Part shown: positions 54,933-64,000 of the stretch, in pieces
Layout: each line of letters opens with the position of its first letter
How positions within the stretch are numbered: position 1 is the first letter of the stretch
Source of the DNA: Sphingopyxis sp. JAI108
GTDB lineage: Bacteria; Pseudomonadota; Alphaproteobacteria; Sphingomonadales; Sphingomonadaceae
Assembly (NCBI RefSeq): GCF_013410105.1
Contig: NZ_JACCCJ010000006.1
Location: forward strand, 46,368 to 110,367
Reading direction: 5' to 3'
DNA length: 64,000 bases
The notes under the pieces: model-generated
Databases searched by the model: none
The model's input: the letters and a program-made list of their open reading frames with translations, nothing else
Told to the model about the DNA's origin: nothing
Position numbers and translations under genes: made by a program

Positions 54933-57900
54933 ATGGTCACCTATATCCGCAGCGATCTCGAATTCATTCTGGACCAGATCAAGATCGCCGAAGCGCATGC
55001 TGCTGGCCAACCGCTTTACGGGCCGGGCGGACTTGTTCCGGCGTACAATCTTTCTTTCGGATTGCGCACGGTCGATGGCAGCAACAACCATCTGCTCCCT
55101 GGCCAGGAACAATGGGGCGCGGCCAACGTGCCGTTTCCCACGCTGCTGGATCCGGTGTACCGCCCTGCCGACGGGACGTCTTTTGACCCCGACGGGCCGG
55201 GTCCGGCTCCGGCGATGCCGACGCAGGCGGACTATAGTCCGTCGAACGACCCGAACTCGCTCGTCTTCGATGCCAGCCTGCGGACGATCTCCAACCTGCT
55301 GGTCGACCAGACGCTGGGCAATCCGGCAGCCATTCTCGAGGGGCTGGCCCGGGCGGGCAGCGCCGATCCGCTGCTTGACCTGCCGGCGATCACGGCGATC
55401 TATCAAACCTTCAAACCGGCCTCCGACGCCGAATATCAGGCGCGTGTCGTGATGCAGAACGCGCAGACGGCTGCGACCCTGGTCGACGATGGTTTGCCTG
55501 GTGAAACAGCGGCGGAAACCGCCGCGCTCGCTGCGCTCGCCGCTGCAACGGCGGCGCACGACGTGACCGTTACCGACCTCGATGCCGCGCGCGTGGTGCG
55601 CGACGCCGCGCTTGAGCCTTACGGCCTCGCGATGGACGGCGACAATGTCCATCTACCCAATATTTCGCCCGACGGCGGCCTGTCGGCCTCCTTCAACTCG
55701 TGGTTCACCCTGTTCGGGCAGTTCTTCGATCATGGGCTCGACCTCATCAACAAGGGTGGCAGCGGCACCGTCTTCATTCCGCTGGAACCCGACGATCCGC
55801 TCTATGTTCCGGGCAGCCAGACCAACTTCATGGTGCTGACCCGCGCCACGGTTTCCGCCGGCACCGACGGCATCATGGGAACCGCCGATGATGTGCGGCC
55901 GATCAACACGACGACTTCCTACGTCGATCAGAACCAGACTTATGCGTCGCACGCGTCGCATCAGGTTTTCCTGCGCCAATATACGCTGAACGCCGATGGA
56001 CATCCGGTCGCGACCGGCAAGCTGATCGAGGGCGCCGGCGGCTCGCCCGGCGGCATGGCGACCTGGGGTGAAGTCAAGGAACAGGCGCTGATGCTCGGCA
56101 TCCTGCTGACCGACCAGGACGTGGGCAAGGTGCCGCTGTTGCGGACCGACGCCTATGGCAACTTCATTCCGAACGCCGCGGGCTATGCGCAGGTTATCAC
56201 CGGCATCGGCATCGACGGAATTCCGAACACGGCCGACGACGTCGTGATTTCGGGAACGCCGTTGGCGCCTGTAAGCCTGGATACCGCGATCCGCACCAAC
56301 AGCGCGTTCCTCGCCGACATCGCCCACACCGCGGTACCGAACGGCATCGAAGACGGCGACATCACGATCGGGCTGCTGAACCCCGGCAACAACCCGCTGG
56401 TTTATGACGACGAGCTGCTCGACGCCCACTTCATGGCGGGCGATGGGCGTGTGAACGAGAATATCGGTCTGACCGCGGTGCACCATGTGTTCCATGCCGA
56501 ACATAACCGGCTCGTCGAACATACCAAGGAGGTGACGCTTGCCGATGCGGCGCAAATGCTCGCCGACGGCGCGACGCAGGCCGAAGCGGTGGCGTTCCTC
56601 AACGAATGGCTGGTCGACGATGTCGCCTCGGTTCCTGTTGGCGCGGCGGCGATCGACGCGCTGGTGTGGGACGGCGAACGCCTGTTCCAGGCCGCGAAAT
56701 TCGGCACCGAGATGCAGTATCAGCACCTCGTGTTCGAGGAATTCGCGCGCAAGATCCAGCCGCAGGTCGATCCGTTTGTCGTCCCCGACGGCTTCGACAC
56801 GACGATCAATCCGGACATCGTCGCCGAATTCGCGCATGTCGTATACCGGTTCGGCCACTCGATGCTGACCGAAGACATCGACCGGTTCGGTCCGACCTTC
56901 GTGTCCAACGACATCAGCCTGATCGAAGGCTTCCTCAATCCCACGGCTTTCAACGGGGTTGACGGCGCCATCGAAGACGGGCTGGCGGCGGGTGACATCA
57001 TCCGCGGCATGACCCGTCAGGTCGGCAACGAGATCGACGAATTCGTTACCAGCGCGCTGCGCAACAACCTGTTGGGCCTGCCGCTCGACCTCGCGACGAT
57101 CAACCTCGCGCGTGGCCGCGACACCGGCGTCCCATCGCTGAATGCGGCACGCCGCGAATTCTATGAGGCGACCAACAATGACGCGCGGCTGAAACCCTAT
57201 GAGAGCTGGGTCGATTTTGCCGGCAATCTCAAGAATGAGGCGTCGATCATCAACTTCATCGCGGCTTATGGCCTGCATCCCCTGATCGTCAATGAAACGA
57301 CGGTGGAAGGGAAGCGTAACGCGGCGATGGAAATCATCTTCGGTACCGATCTCGGCGTCGGCGCCGCCGGTGTGCCTGCGGATGCCGCGGATTTCCTCAA
57401 TGGGGAAGGTGCCTGGGCGAGCGGCCCGGGTGGCGTCACCACGACCGGGCTCGACAATGTCGATCTCTGGATCGGCGGCCTCGCCGAGAAGATACTGCCC
57501 TTCGGCGGCATGCTCGGTTCGACCTTCAACTTCGTTTTCGAAGTGCAGATGGAGCAGCTCCAGAACGGCGACCGCTTCTATTATCTGCAACGCCTCGACG
57601 GCTTGCACCTGTTCGGAGAGATGGAGGCGAACAGCTTCGCCGCGATGATCATGCGCCATACCGACGCGACTCATCTGCCGTCGGACGTCTTCTCGACCCC
57701 GGGACTAATCCTCGAGGTCGATCCGACGCGGCAGTTCAATGATCTGGACGGCGATGGCGATCTTGAAAGCGCGGATCCGAGCGGCGGCGGCATCCTGACC
57801 CCGCTCGTCGTCCGCAACAACCCGGGGACCGCAGGCCCGGACACCAATTATCTGCGCTATACCGGCGATGAACATGTCGTTCTGGGCGGTACCGAGGGCG

Positions 57901-60638
57901 CGGATATCATCATCGCCAGCGAAGGCGACGATACAATCTTCGGCGACGGCGGCAACGACACGCTCGAAGGCGGTGCGGGGAACGACATCATCAATGCCGG
58001 GGCGGGGGACGATGTCGTCCGCGACCTTGGCGGCGACGACAACATCAAGCTCGGCGACGGCCATGACGTGCTCAATACCGGTCCGGGCCTCGACTTGGTG
58101 CTGGGTGGTCGCGGCCAGGATTTTATCGTCCTTGGCACCGATGCGGGTTCGGAAGTCTTTGCGGGTGAAGGCAATGACTTCATCCTGGGCAACCTGACCG
58201 CCGAGCGCATCCTCGGCAACGAAGGCGACGACTGGATCGAGCATGGCACGTTCGACGGCGCGCCGGGCGACAATTTCGATGAGATTTTCGCGCAGGACGG
58301 CGTGGTCGGCCATGACGTCTTCTTCGGCCTTGGCGGTTTCGACGAGTTCATCGCCGAAGGCGGCGACGATATCATGGTTGGGAGTCCCGGGCGCGGCAAG
58401 ATGGCCGGCATGTCCGGATGGGACTGGGCGATCTACAAGGACAATAGTTCGGGCGTCGATGCCGACCTGACGCGCGGGATCGTATTCGACGAGAATCCCA
58501 CGCCGCCGATCAATGCGACGCAGGACGCCTTTGAAAGCGTCGAAGGGCTCTCGGGTTCGCGGTTCAACGACATTCTGGCGGGCTCCGACGTCACCGCGGC
58601 CGAACGCGCGCCGTTCGATCCCGACCCGGCCCTCAGCGGATCGGAAGGCTATCGGGGGAGCAACCTCGACGCCGCCGGCATCGCCCGGGTCGCCGGGCTC
58701 CAGGCCGTGGTTGGTGCGGGCGTCACGTCCTACAACGCCGGCGACATCATTCTCGGCGGCGACGGCAGCGACCTTATCCGGGGTAACGCCGGGGATGATA
58801 TCATCGATGGCGACAAATGGCTGAACGTTCGGATCAGCGTTCGCGAGAACATTGGCCCCGATGGCGGGACCGGCGCGGAAATCGCGACCGCCGACAGCAT
58901 GTCGCAGCTGGTGACGCGGATGTTCAACCGGACGTTCAATCCGGGACAGCTGGTCATCGTCCGAGAAATCCTGACCGACACCACGGCGGGCGACACGGAT
59001 ATTGCCGTGTTCTCCGACGTCCGAGCCAATTACGACATCATCTACAATGCCAATGGCACGATCAGCGTGGCGCATGCGCGCGGTACGCAGCTCGATGGCA
59101 CCGACAATTTGCGCAACATCGAACGTATGCGCTTCTCGGACATCGAAATCGGCGTCAATCAGCCGGCAACCGGCCAGCCGGTGATCAGCGACCTGACGCC
59201 GAGAGAAGCGCTGCAACTGACCGTCAACACGGCGGCGATTGCCGATGCAAACGGGCTCGGCGCCTTCGGCTACCAATGGCAGCAGTCGATCGACGGCGTG
59301 ACATGGGGTAATATTGCCGGAGCAACCGCGGCGACGTTCACCCCGGACGATAATCCCGGCCTTGTTTTCGGCGATCAGGCCGGCCTCCGGCTGCGCGTCG
59401 CGGTAACCTTTACCGACGGCGGCGGTACGGTCGAACAGGTCGTATCCGACGCCACGGGGCCGACCGGCGTGAATTGGGCCGGCAACGGGGGCAATAATAC
59501 GCTCAACGGCACGGCCGGCGATGATTCCGGTAGTGGCGGAGGCGGTAACGATACGATGTCGGGGAACGCCGGCGTCGATGTGTTGAACGGCGGCGCTGAC
59601 AATGACACGCTGTCGGGCGGCCTCGGCAACGACACGCTCCGCGGCGATGCGGGGAATGACCTGATGACGGGGGGTGCCGGCAACGATAGCGTCTACGGCA
59701 ATGCCGGCACCGATACGGCGATATTCGTCGGCGGGATCGCGAACTTCGGAATCGACTCCAACGGCACAACGATCGTCGTCACCGACAATACAGGCGCCGA
59801 GGGCGTTGACTCGGTGCTCTCTACTGAAGTGCTTCGGTTCAACGGCGTCAATTACACCGTCGTGACCGGAACCGTCGGCAACAACAATAATCTGAACGGC
59901 GCGGCCGGCGCTGCGGGCTCGCAGGCGGTGTTCGGACTGGGCGGTGCCGATACGATCAACGGTGGGGCTGGCAACGACTATCTCCATGGCGGCGCCGGAG
60001 CCGATACCGTGACGCAGACCGGAAGCACCGGCGGCCGGGATATTGTCGATGGCGGGGCCGGAACGGACACCTATGTCCTGAATGGCGCTGCCGGAGCGGA
60101 GACTTTCCGCATCTATGCCAGGGCGGCAGCCGAGGCGGCGGGCATGACAGGCCTCAACGCGAACACGGAAATCGTCATCACGCGCAACGGCACGTCGAAT
60201 GCGCAGATCGTGGCCGAACTCGACAATATCGAAGAAATCAACGTCAACGCGCTCAACGTGTCGTCGCCGGGAGGAATCCTCCCTGGCGGTGGGGGTGCGA
60301 ACGGCGGCGATTCGATCCTCGTCATCGGCGATTTCAATCCCACCAGCCTCAACTTCAATACGATTACCGTCAACGGCGGACGAGGCGCGGACACCGTCGA
60401 TATATCCGGATTGAACTCCGACCATCGGCTCGTGTTCAATACCGGCGGTGGTGCGGATCGGTTTATCGGCGATGCCCGGCCGCAGGATGTGGTCAATGCC
60501 GGCAATGGCGGTGGCGGCGGGTTCGCTCCGCGGCAAGAAGGCCCCTTCCAGCTAATCCGGACGCTGCTCGACGACTGGATGGATCATGGCCGAGCGGGTC
60601 TCCGCAACCATTTCGACGCGGACTATCCGTTTGCATAA
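54933..60638 (+). CDS. RTX-type haem peroxidase (peroxicin-like), 1901 aa
   Basis: A large secreted protein of the animal-type peroxidase superfamily. The catalytic domain covers about 225-925. Distal-side residues Q263, D266 and H267 are in FGQFFDHGLDL, the catalytic arginine is R506 with E509 in GDGRVNEN, and the proximal haem ligand is H642 in YRFGHSML; spacing matches myeloperoxidase-like enzymes. Calcium-binding RTX repeats (GGxGxDxxx) fall at about 984-1105, 1275-1294, 1515-1600 and 1666-1715, with an Ig-like segment at about 1415-1512. No N-terminal signal peptide is visible, as expected for type I secretion, and the exporter genes follow. The AGGGAGG ribosome site confirms the start. 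Natural substrate unknown; halide oxidation or antimicrobial action is plausible. Confidence 0.92.
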   Translation: MVTYIRSDLEFILDQIKIAEAHAAGQPLYGPGGLVPAYNLSFGLRTVDGSNNHLLPGQEQWGAANVPFPTLLDPVYRPADGTSFDPDGPGPAPAMPTQADYSPSNDPNSLVFDASLRTISNLLVDQTLGNPAAILEGLARAGSADPLLDLPAITAIYQTFKPASDAEYQARVVMQNAQTAATLVDDGLPGETAAETAALAALAAATAAHDVTVTDLDAARVVRDAALEPYGLAMDGDNVHLPNISPDGGLSASFNSWFTLFGQFFDHGLDLINKGGSGTVFIPLEPDDPLYVPGSQTNFMVLTRATVSAGTDGIMGTADDVRPINTTTSYVDQNQTYASHASHQVFLRQYTLNADGHPVATGKLIEGAGGSPGGMATWGEVKEQALMLGILLTDQDVGKVPLLRTDAYGNFIPNAAGYAQVITGIGIDGIPNTADDVVISGTPLAPVSLDTAIRTNSAFLADIAHTAVPNGIEDGDITIGLLNPGNNPLVYDDELLDAHFMAGDGRVNENIGLTAVHHVFHAEHNRLVEHTKEVTLADAAQMLADGATQAEAVAFLNEWLVDDVASVPVGAAAIDALVWDGERLFQAAKFGTEMQYQHLVFEEFARKIQPQVDPFVVPDGFDTTINPDIVAEFAHVVYRFGHSMLTEDIDRFGPTFVSNDISLIEGFLNPTAFNGVDGAIEDGLAAGDIIRGMTRQVGNEIDEFVTSALRNNLLGLPLDLATINLARGRDTGVPSLNAARREFYEATNNDARLKPYESWVDFAGNLKNEASIINFIAAYGLHPLIVNETTVEGKRNAAMEIIFGTDLGVGAAGVPADAADFLNGEGAWASGPGGVTTTGLDNVDLWIGGLAEKILPFGGMLGSTFNFVFEVQMEQLQNGDRFYYLQRLDGLHLFGEMEANSFAAMIMRHTDATHLPSDVFSTPGLILEVDPTRQFNDLDGDGDLESADPSGGGILTPLVVRNNPGTAGPDTNYLRYTGDEHVVLGGTEGADIIIASEGDDTIFGDGGNDTLEGGAGNDIINAGAGDDVVRDLGGDDNIKLGDGHDVLNTGPGLDLVLGGRGQDFIVLGTDAGSEVFAGEGNDFILGNLTAERILGNEGDDWIEHGTFDGAPGDNFDEIFAQDGVVGHDVFFGLGGFDEFIAEGGDDIMVGSPGRGKMAGMSGWDWAIYKDNSSGVDADLTRGIVFDENPTPPINATQDAFESVEGLSGSRFNDILAGSDVTAAERAPFDPDPALSGSEGYRGSNLDAAGIARVAGLQAVVGAGVTSYNAGDIILGGDGSDLIRGNAGDDIIDGDKWLNVRISVRENIGPDGGTGAEIATADSMSQLVTRMFNRTFNPGQLVIVREILTDTTAGDTDIAVFSDVRANYDIIYNANGTISVAHARGTQLDGTDNLRNIERMRFSDIEIGVNQPATGQPVISDLTPREALQLTVNTAAIADANGLGAFGYQWQQSIDGVTWGNIAGATAATFTPDDNPGLVFGDQAGLRLRVAVTFTDGGGTVEQVVSDATGPTGVNWAGNGGNNTLNGTAGDDSGSGGGGNDTMSGNAGVDVLNGGADNDTLSGGLGNDTLRGDAGNDLMTGGAGNDSVYGNAGTDTAIFVGGIANFGIDSNGTTIVVTDNTGAEGVDSVLSTEVLRFNGVNYTVVTGTVGNNNNLNGAAGAAGSQAVFGLGGADTINGGAGNDYLHGGAGADTVTQTGSTGGRDIVDGGAGTDTYVLNGAAGAETFRIYARAAAEAAGMTGLNANTEIVITRNGTSNAQIVAELDNIEEINVNALNVSSPGGILPGGGGANGGDSILVIGDFNPTSLNFNTITVNGGRGADTVDISGLNSDHRLVFNTGGGADRFIGDARPQDVVNAGNGGGGGFAPRQEGPFQLIRTLLDDWMDHGRAGLRNHFDADYPFA

Positions 60639-60644
60639 AGATCT

Positions 60645-60684
60645 TGGCGCCGGGACCTCCCCCCCGGCCCGGCGCCACTTTTTT
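60645..60684 (+). terminator. Strong intrinsic terminator between the peroxidase and its exporter
   Basis: A perfect 10-bp stem (60645-60654 / 60668-60677) is followed by T6 (60679-60684). It lies 6 bp after the peroxidase stop and would make most transcripts end there, leaving lower expression of the ABC and fusion-protein genes, as in hly operons. Confidence 0.88.
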
Positions 60685-60705
60685 CGATAATCAGGGAGGA
60701 TTTAC

Positions 60706-62460
60706 ATGCGCCTGTTCTGGATGCGCGTTCCACCAGCATTGTCCGAAGCCGTCCGCGCCTGTCGGACTCACTTCATCCTCGCGGCAACATTCAGTGCGCT
60801 GATCAACATCCTGTATCTCGCACCCACCATCTACATGATGCAGGTCTATGACCGGGTTGTGCCGACCAACGGTGTGTTGACGCTGATCGTCATCACCGTC
60901 GTCGTGGGCGTCGCGATCGCAACGTTGTCGATGCTCGATGCGGTCCGCGTGCGACTGATGACGCGCGCGTCGCTGCGCCTCGACCGGCTGCTTTCGGGGG
61001 AGATACTGGACCGGCTGCTCGCTCGATCCCGCGCGCTGCCCGGTGCGCCCTCGACCCAACAGGCGATGCGCGAGTTCGACTTGCTGCGTCAGTCGCTTGC
61101 GGGACCGGCCGCGACCGCGCTGTTCGACGTCCCGTGGACGCCCTTGTATTTTCTTGTCGCGTTCCTCATTCACCCGATTTTGGGGTTGCTGGTGTTCGCC
61201 GCGGGCAGCGTGCTGGTCACGCTTGCGATCGTCAACGAAAGGCGCAGCAAGGCAAAGGCCGAAGAAGCGCATCAGGCCAGTGCCGCGGCCTATGAATCGC
61301 ATGAGGCGATGTTACGCAAGGCCGAGATCGTGCGGGCGCTCGGGATGCGGCGTGCGCTGGTCTCCCGTCATATCCAGCAACGCAGCGTCGGCCTGAATGC
61401 CGTCGCCGATCTCCAGTTTTCGGGCAGCCGATACAATTCGCTCGTCAAATTCGTACGGATGTTCATGCAATCCTTCGCATTGGGGGTTGGCGCCTGGCTC
61501 GCCATCAATGGGCAAATTTCGGTCGGCGCGATCATCGCCGCCTCGGTGTTGCTCAGCCGCGCCCTGCAGCCGATCGAACAGCTCGTCGGTCTCTGGCCGA
61601 GCATCGTCCAGTCGCGCCAGGCTATCCAGACGCTCGGCCGGCTGTTCGAGCAATCGAACGGCCCGGTCGCGCGCACCACCTTGCCCGATCCGCAGGGGCA
61701 AGTGGAACTCCAGGGGGTTGTCGTTCGCAACGCCGACGGCAGCGCGGTCCTGCTCAAGAATATATCGCTGAAACTCGCACCCGGAGAGGTGCTGGGGGTC
61801 GTCGGCCCGTCGGGAGCAGGCAAGACGACGCTGGCGCGCGTCGTTGCGGGCGCTCTCCCGCCCGACCTCGGCGAGATCAGGGTCGATGGCGCCAGCATGG
61901 CAGACTGGGATTCCGAACAGCTCGCGCAGCATATCGGCTATCTCCCGCAGGATTGCGGACTGCTGCCCGGAACGATCAGCGAAAATGTCTCCCGCTTCGC
62001 CATCGCGCGTGGTGTTCCGCAGGCAGTCGTCGACGAGCAGGTCATGAACGCCGCGCGCATGGCGGGAGTCCACGAGATGATCCTGCATCTCCCCGGCGGT
62101 TACGACACCTTTATCGAAGGCCATGGCCACAGGCTGTCGGCAGGACAGGCGCAGCGCGTCGCGCTTGCGCGCGCGCTATATGGCAACCCGCGCATCCTGG
62201 TGCTTGACGAGCCCAACTCGGCGCTCGACAGCGATGGCGAGGATGCCCTGTCGAGGGCCATTGGTGCCGCGAAGCTGGATGGCGCGGCGATCATGATCGT
62301 CGCCCATCGTGCGGCGGTGCTGGCGAGTGCCGACAAGCTGGCGATCCTCGCCGACGGTGCGATCGTGGGGACGGGGCCACGCGACGAAATCCTCCAGGCT
62401 TTGAAGCATTCGGCGGCGAAGCAGAATGTCGTTCCCATCCATGAAGGAGCGCGGCCATGA
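60706..62460 (+). CDS. Type I secretion ABC transporter (permease/ATPase)
   Basis: A 584-residue PrtD/LapB-like exporter half. Residues 1-320 carry about six transmembrane helices with the PrtD-like lead IYMMQVYDRVVPTNGVLTLI. The ATPase has Walker A at 367-374 (GPSGAGKT), the signature LSAGQAQRVALARAL and Walker B ILVLDEPNSALD. No C39 peptidase-like domain precedes the first helices. GGGAGG precedes the ATG. It should drive export of the RTX peroxidase next door; the membrane fusion gene overlaps its stop by 4 bp. TolC is not in the window. Confidence 0.94.
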   Translation: MRLFWMRVPPALSEAVRACRTHFILAATFSALINILYLAPTIYMMQVYDRVVPTNGVLTLIVITVVVGVAIATLSMLDAVRVRLMTRASLRLDRLLSGEILDRLLARSRALPGAPSTQQAMREFDLLRQSLAGPAATALFDVPWTPLYFLVAFLIHPILGLLVFAAGSVLVTLAIVNERRSKAKAEEAHQASAAAYESHEAMLRKAEIVRALGMRRALVSRHIQQRSVGLNAVADLQFSGSRYNSLVKFVRMFMQSFALGVGAWLAINGQISVGAIIAASVLLSRALQPIEQLVGLWPSIVQSRQAIQTLGRLFEQSNGPVARTTLPDPQGQVELQGVVVRNADGSAVLLKNISLKLAPGEVLGVVGPSGAGKTTLARVVAGALPPDLGEIRVDGASMADWDSEQLAQHIGYLPQDCGLLPGTISENVSRFAIARGVPQAVVDEQVMNAARMAGVHEMILHLPGGYDTFIEGHGHRLSAGQAQRVALARALYGNPRILVLDEPNSALDSDGEDALSRAIGAAKLDGAAIMIVAHRAAVLASADKLAILADGAIVGTGPRDEILQALKHSAAKQNVVPIHEGARP

Positions 62461-63818
62461 CCGACATGAGCTGGAAGCCGCCGGCCGGGGGCGATCGCCC
62501 TTCGGATAATGATGCCGCCGACCGTCCGCATCGCGAAATGCGGATCGGCCTGATCGTCATCGCCTTCTTCTTTGTGGGCCTGCTGGGATGGGCGTCGCTG
62601 ACCCCTCTCGATGCCGGCGCCTATGCGCCCGGCGTGGTTGCGGTATCGGGCAGTCGGCAGGCGGTTCAGCACCGCGAAGGCGGTATTGTCACCGAACTCC
62701 ATATTGTCGAGGGGCAAACGGTCACAAAGGGGGAGCCGCTGCTGACAATCTCGGCATCGGAGCTGGTGGCCGCCGAACGGGGATTGACGGGCGAAGTCAT
62801 CGCGCTGCTGGCGCAGCGCGCGCGTCTGGTCGCCGAACTCGGCGGATTGCAAGGTATCGCCGAACCGGCGGAATTCGCATCGCTGGCGCCCGAGAATCGG
62901 GCCCTGGCGGCCGAAGCCTTGCGAGGTCAGCGCCAGCTTTTCGAAGCGCGGCGTAATTCCGTGCAGACACAACGCAACGTATTGCGCCAGCGGATGCGCC
63001 AGCATTCGGAGCAGATCAACGGCTACAGCTACCAGATGAATTCCAACAAGGTCCAACAACAGCTGATCGGCGAAGAGCTGGACGGGCTGCGCACCCTGCT
63101 TCCGAAAGGCTTTGTATCGATCAACCGGGTCCGCGGCATGGAACGCTCCGCTGCGGAGCTCGACGGTTCCTACGGCGCGTACCGCGCCGACATCGCAAGA
63201 TCCTCCGAAGCGATCGGCGAGGCGCAGATGCAGATGGTCGGTATCGACAAGCAGATGCTCGAGGAGGTGGCCACGGCCAAGCAGGCCGGGCAGGTTCGTC
63301 TCGACGAGTTGCAGCCCAAGCTGATCGCCGTGCGCGAACAGCTTGCCCGCTCGACCGTGCGTGCTCCGGCGAGCGGGCGGGTGGTCGGGCTCAAGATCTT
63401 CACGGTCGGCGGCGTCGTTTCGGCAGGTGACATGCTGATGGAGATCGTTCCGCAAGACAGGGCCCTGGTCATCGACGGCAAGGCCTCGCCAACCGATGCC
63501 GACGATCTCGCGCCGGGGATGGAAACCCAGATCCGCTTTACCGCGCTCCAGGAGCGCAACCTGCCGATCCTTTTCGGCCAGATTTCCAAAATTTCGGCCG
63601 ACAGCTTCGAGGATGAGCGCTCGGGCATCCGATATTTCAAGATCGAACTGATTGTGCCGCCCAGCGAGTTGGCGAAACTCCGGCGCGTTCGACGGGACGG
63701 CGGGCTTCGCGCCGGCCTGCCGGTCGATATAATGATCCCGTTGCGAAAGCGGACGGCGCTCTCTTACCTCATTGAACCGCTTACCCAAACGCTTTGGATG
63801 GCGGGGCGGGAAAATTAA
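62457..63818 (+). CDS. HlyD-family membrane fusion protein of type I secretion
   Basis: A 453-residue periplasmic adaptor. One transmembrane helix lies at about 29-47 (IGLIVIAFFFVGLLGWASL). The lipoyl-like halves are GVVAVSGSRQAVQHREGGIV and PASGRVVGLKIFTVGGVVSAG, joined by a long coiled coil, and the C-terminal IMEIVPQDRALVIDGKASPT and RTALSYLIEPLTQTLW are typical of PrtE/LapC types. It connects the ABC transporter to an outer-membrane TolC-like channel. ATGA overlap with the transporter gene; a terminator follows directly. Confidence 0.94.
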   Translation: MTDMSWKPPAGGDRPSDNDAADRPHREMRIGLIVIAFFFVGLLGWASLTPLDAGAYAPGVVAVSGSRQAVQHREGGIVTELHIVEGQTVTKGEPLLTISASELVAAERGLTGEVIALLAQRARLVAELGGLQGIAEPAEFASLAPENRALAAEALRGQRQLFEARRNSVQTQRNVLRQRMRQHSEQINGYSYQMNSNKVQQQLIGEELDGLRTLLPKGFVSINRVRGMERSAAELDGSYGAYRADIARSSEAIGEAQMQMVGIDKQMLEEVATAKQAGQVRLDELQPKLIAVREQLARSTVRAPASGRVVGLKIFTVGGVVSAGDMLMEIVPQDRALVIDGKASPTDADDLAPGMETQIRFTALQERNLPILFGQISKISADSFEDERSGIRYFKIELIVPPSELAKLRRVRRDGGLRAGLPVDIMIPLRKRTALSYLIEPLTQTLWMAGREN

Positions 63819-63821
63819 AGC

Positions 63822-63876
63822 GCGGACATCCCGAGAGTGAGTGCTCTGAAGTGTCGCGCGATGTCCGCTCTCTTTT
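63822..63876 (+). terminator. Terminator after the type I secretion genes
   Basis: GCGGACATC (63822-63830) and GATGTCCGC (63860-63868) form a perfect 9-bp stem with an inner loop that could fold further, followed by TCTCTTTTT (63869-63876). It begins 3 bp after the fusion-protein stop. The last 124 bases of the window show nothing recognisable. Confidence 0.75.
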
Positions 63877-64000
63877 TCGGTCGCCAAAAACCGCCTGTCC
63901 GCTAACGTTGAGAGTTTCGGACGCCGATAGGCGTCGGAAAGTCTTCGATGCCCGAACCGCGGGGGTCATAGGCTGAGAGCTATGGGGAAAGCGGTTTTGA

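Noticed and set aside
57880..60070. Short repeated units that could suggest a CRISPR array or tandem DNA repeat
   Set aside because: They are the codons of RTX nonapeptides within one long frame, varied in sequence, with no spacers.
55653..60536. Very long open frames on the strand opposite to the peroxidase (also opposite the receptors at 1955-3541 and 13921-15678 and opposite ftsI at 20605-22368)
   Set aside because: They mirror the codon pattern of GC-rich genes, encode Arg-rich or low-complexity proteins and show no family features.

Overview
The window reads as chromosomal DNA of a GC-rich alphaproteobacterium of the order Sphingomonadales, most likely Sphingopyxis or a close relative. 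Pointers are the several large TonB-dependent receptors, the division and cell wall (dcw) cluster with many 4-base stop/start overlaps, the two-subunit glycine decarboxylase behind a tandem glycine riboswitch, and short hairpin repeats of a kind common in sphingomonads. Genus placement is an inference; no rRNA is present.

Layout. 1-4.5 kb: the tail of one TonB-dependent receptor converging on a complete 1011-residue receptor. 4.9-7.2 kb: folE, then a reverse-strand pair (sulfotransferase-like protein and PKHD-type Fe(II)/2-oxoglutarate hydroxylase). 7.4-8.8 kb: ribosomal operon rpsF-rpsR-rplI. 8.8-13.4 kb: a second MurC/Mpl-type ligase divergent from an LD-carboxypeptidase, then fabD, fabG and a secreted protein of unknown function. 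13.5-18.3 kb: a ZnuD-like receptor with His/Glu-rich loops, divergent from cysK and two membrane proteins of unknown function. 18.4-37.1 kb: a complete dcw cluster (mraZ-rsmH-ftsL-ftsI-murE-murF-mraY-murD-ftsW-murG-murC-murB-ddl-ftsQ-ftsA-ftsZ), preceded by a four-repeat MraZ-type operator. 37.2-40.8 kb: TPR/SPOR protein, dGTPase, NAD(P)-binding protein. 40.8-46.4 kb: glycine riboswitch and gcvT-gcvH-(glycosyltransferase-like gene)-gcvPA-gcvPB. 46.4-50.9 kb: small metabolic genes, an acyl-CoA synthetase, a GST-like protein and an EamA permease. 51.0-51.7 kb: tRNA-Trp followed by the wreck of a tyrosine integrase. 51.9-54.6 kb: OmpR-type regulator, histidine kinase and LuxR-type regulator. 54.9-63.9 kb: a 1901-residue animal-type haem peroxidase with RTX repeats, followed by a type I secretion ABC transporter and membrane fusion protein.

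How the parts work together. The dcw block makes lipid II precursors and the divisome. The Mur ligase/LD-carboxypeptidase pair near 10 kb looks like peptidoglycan recycling. The gcv genes should respond to glycine through the riboswitch. The right-hand 13 kb resembles accessory DNA beside a tRNA: a secreted haem peroxidase with its own exporter, separated from it by a strong terminator, downstream of three regulators. No CRISPR array, intact insertion sequence or replication origin was seen.
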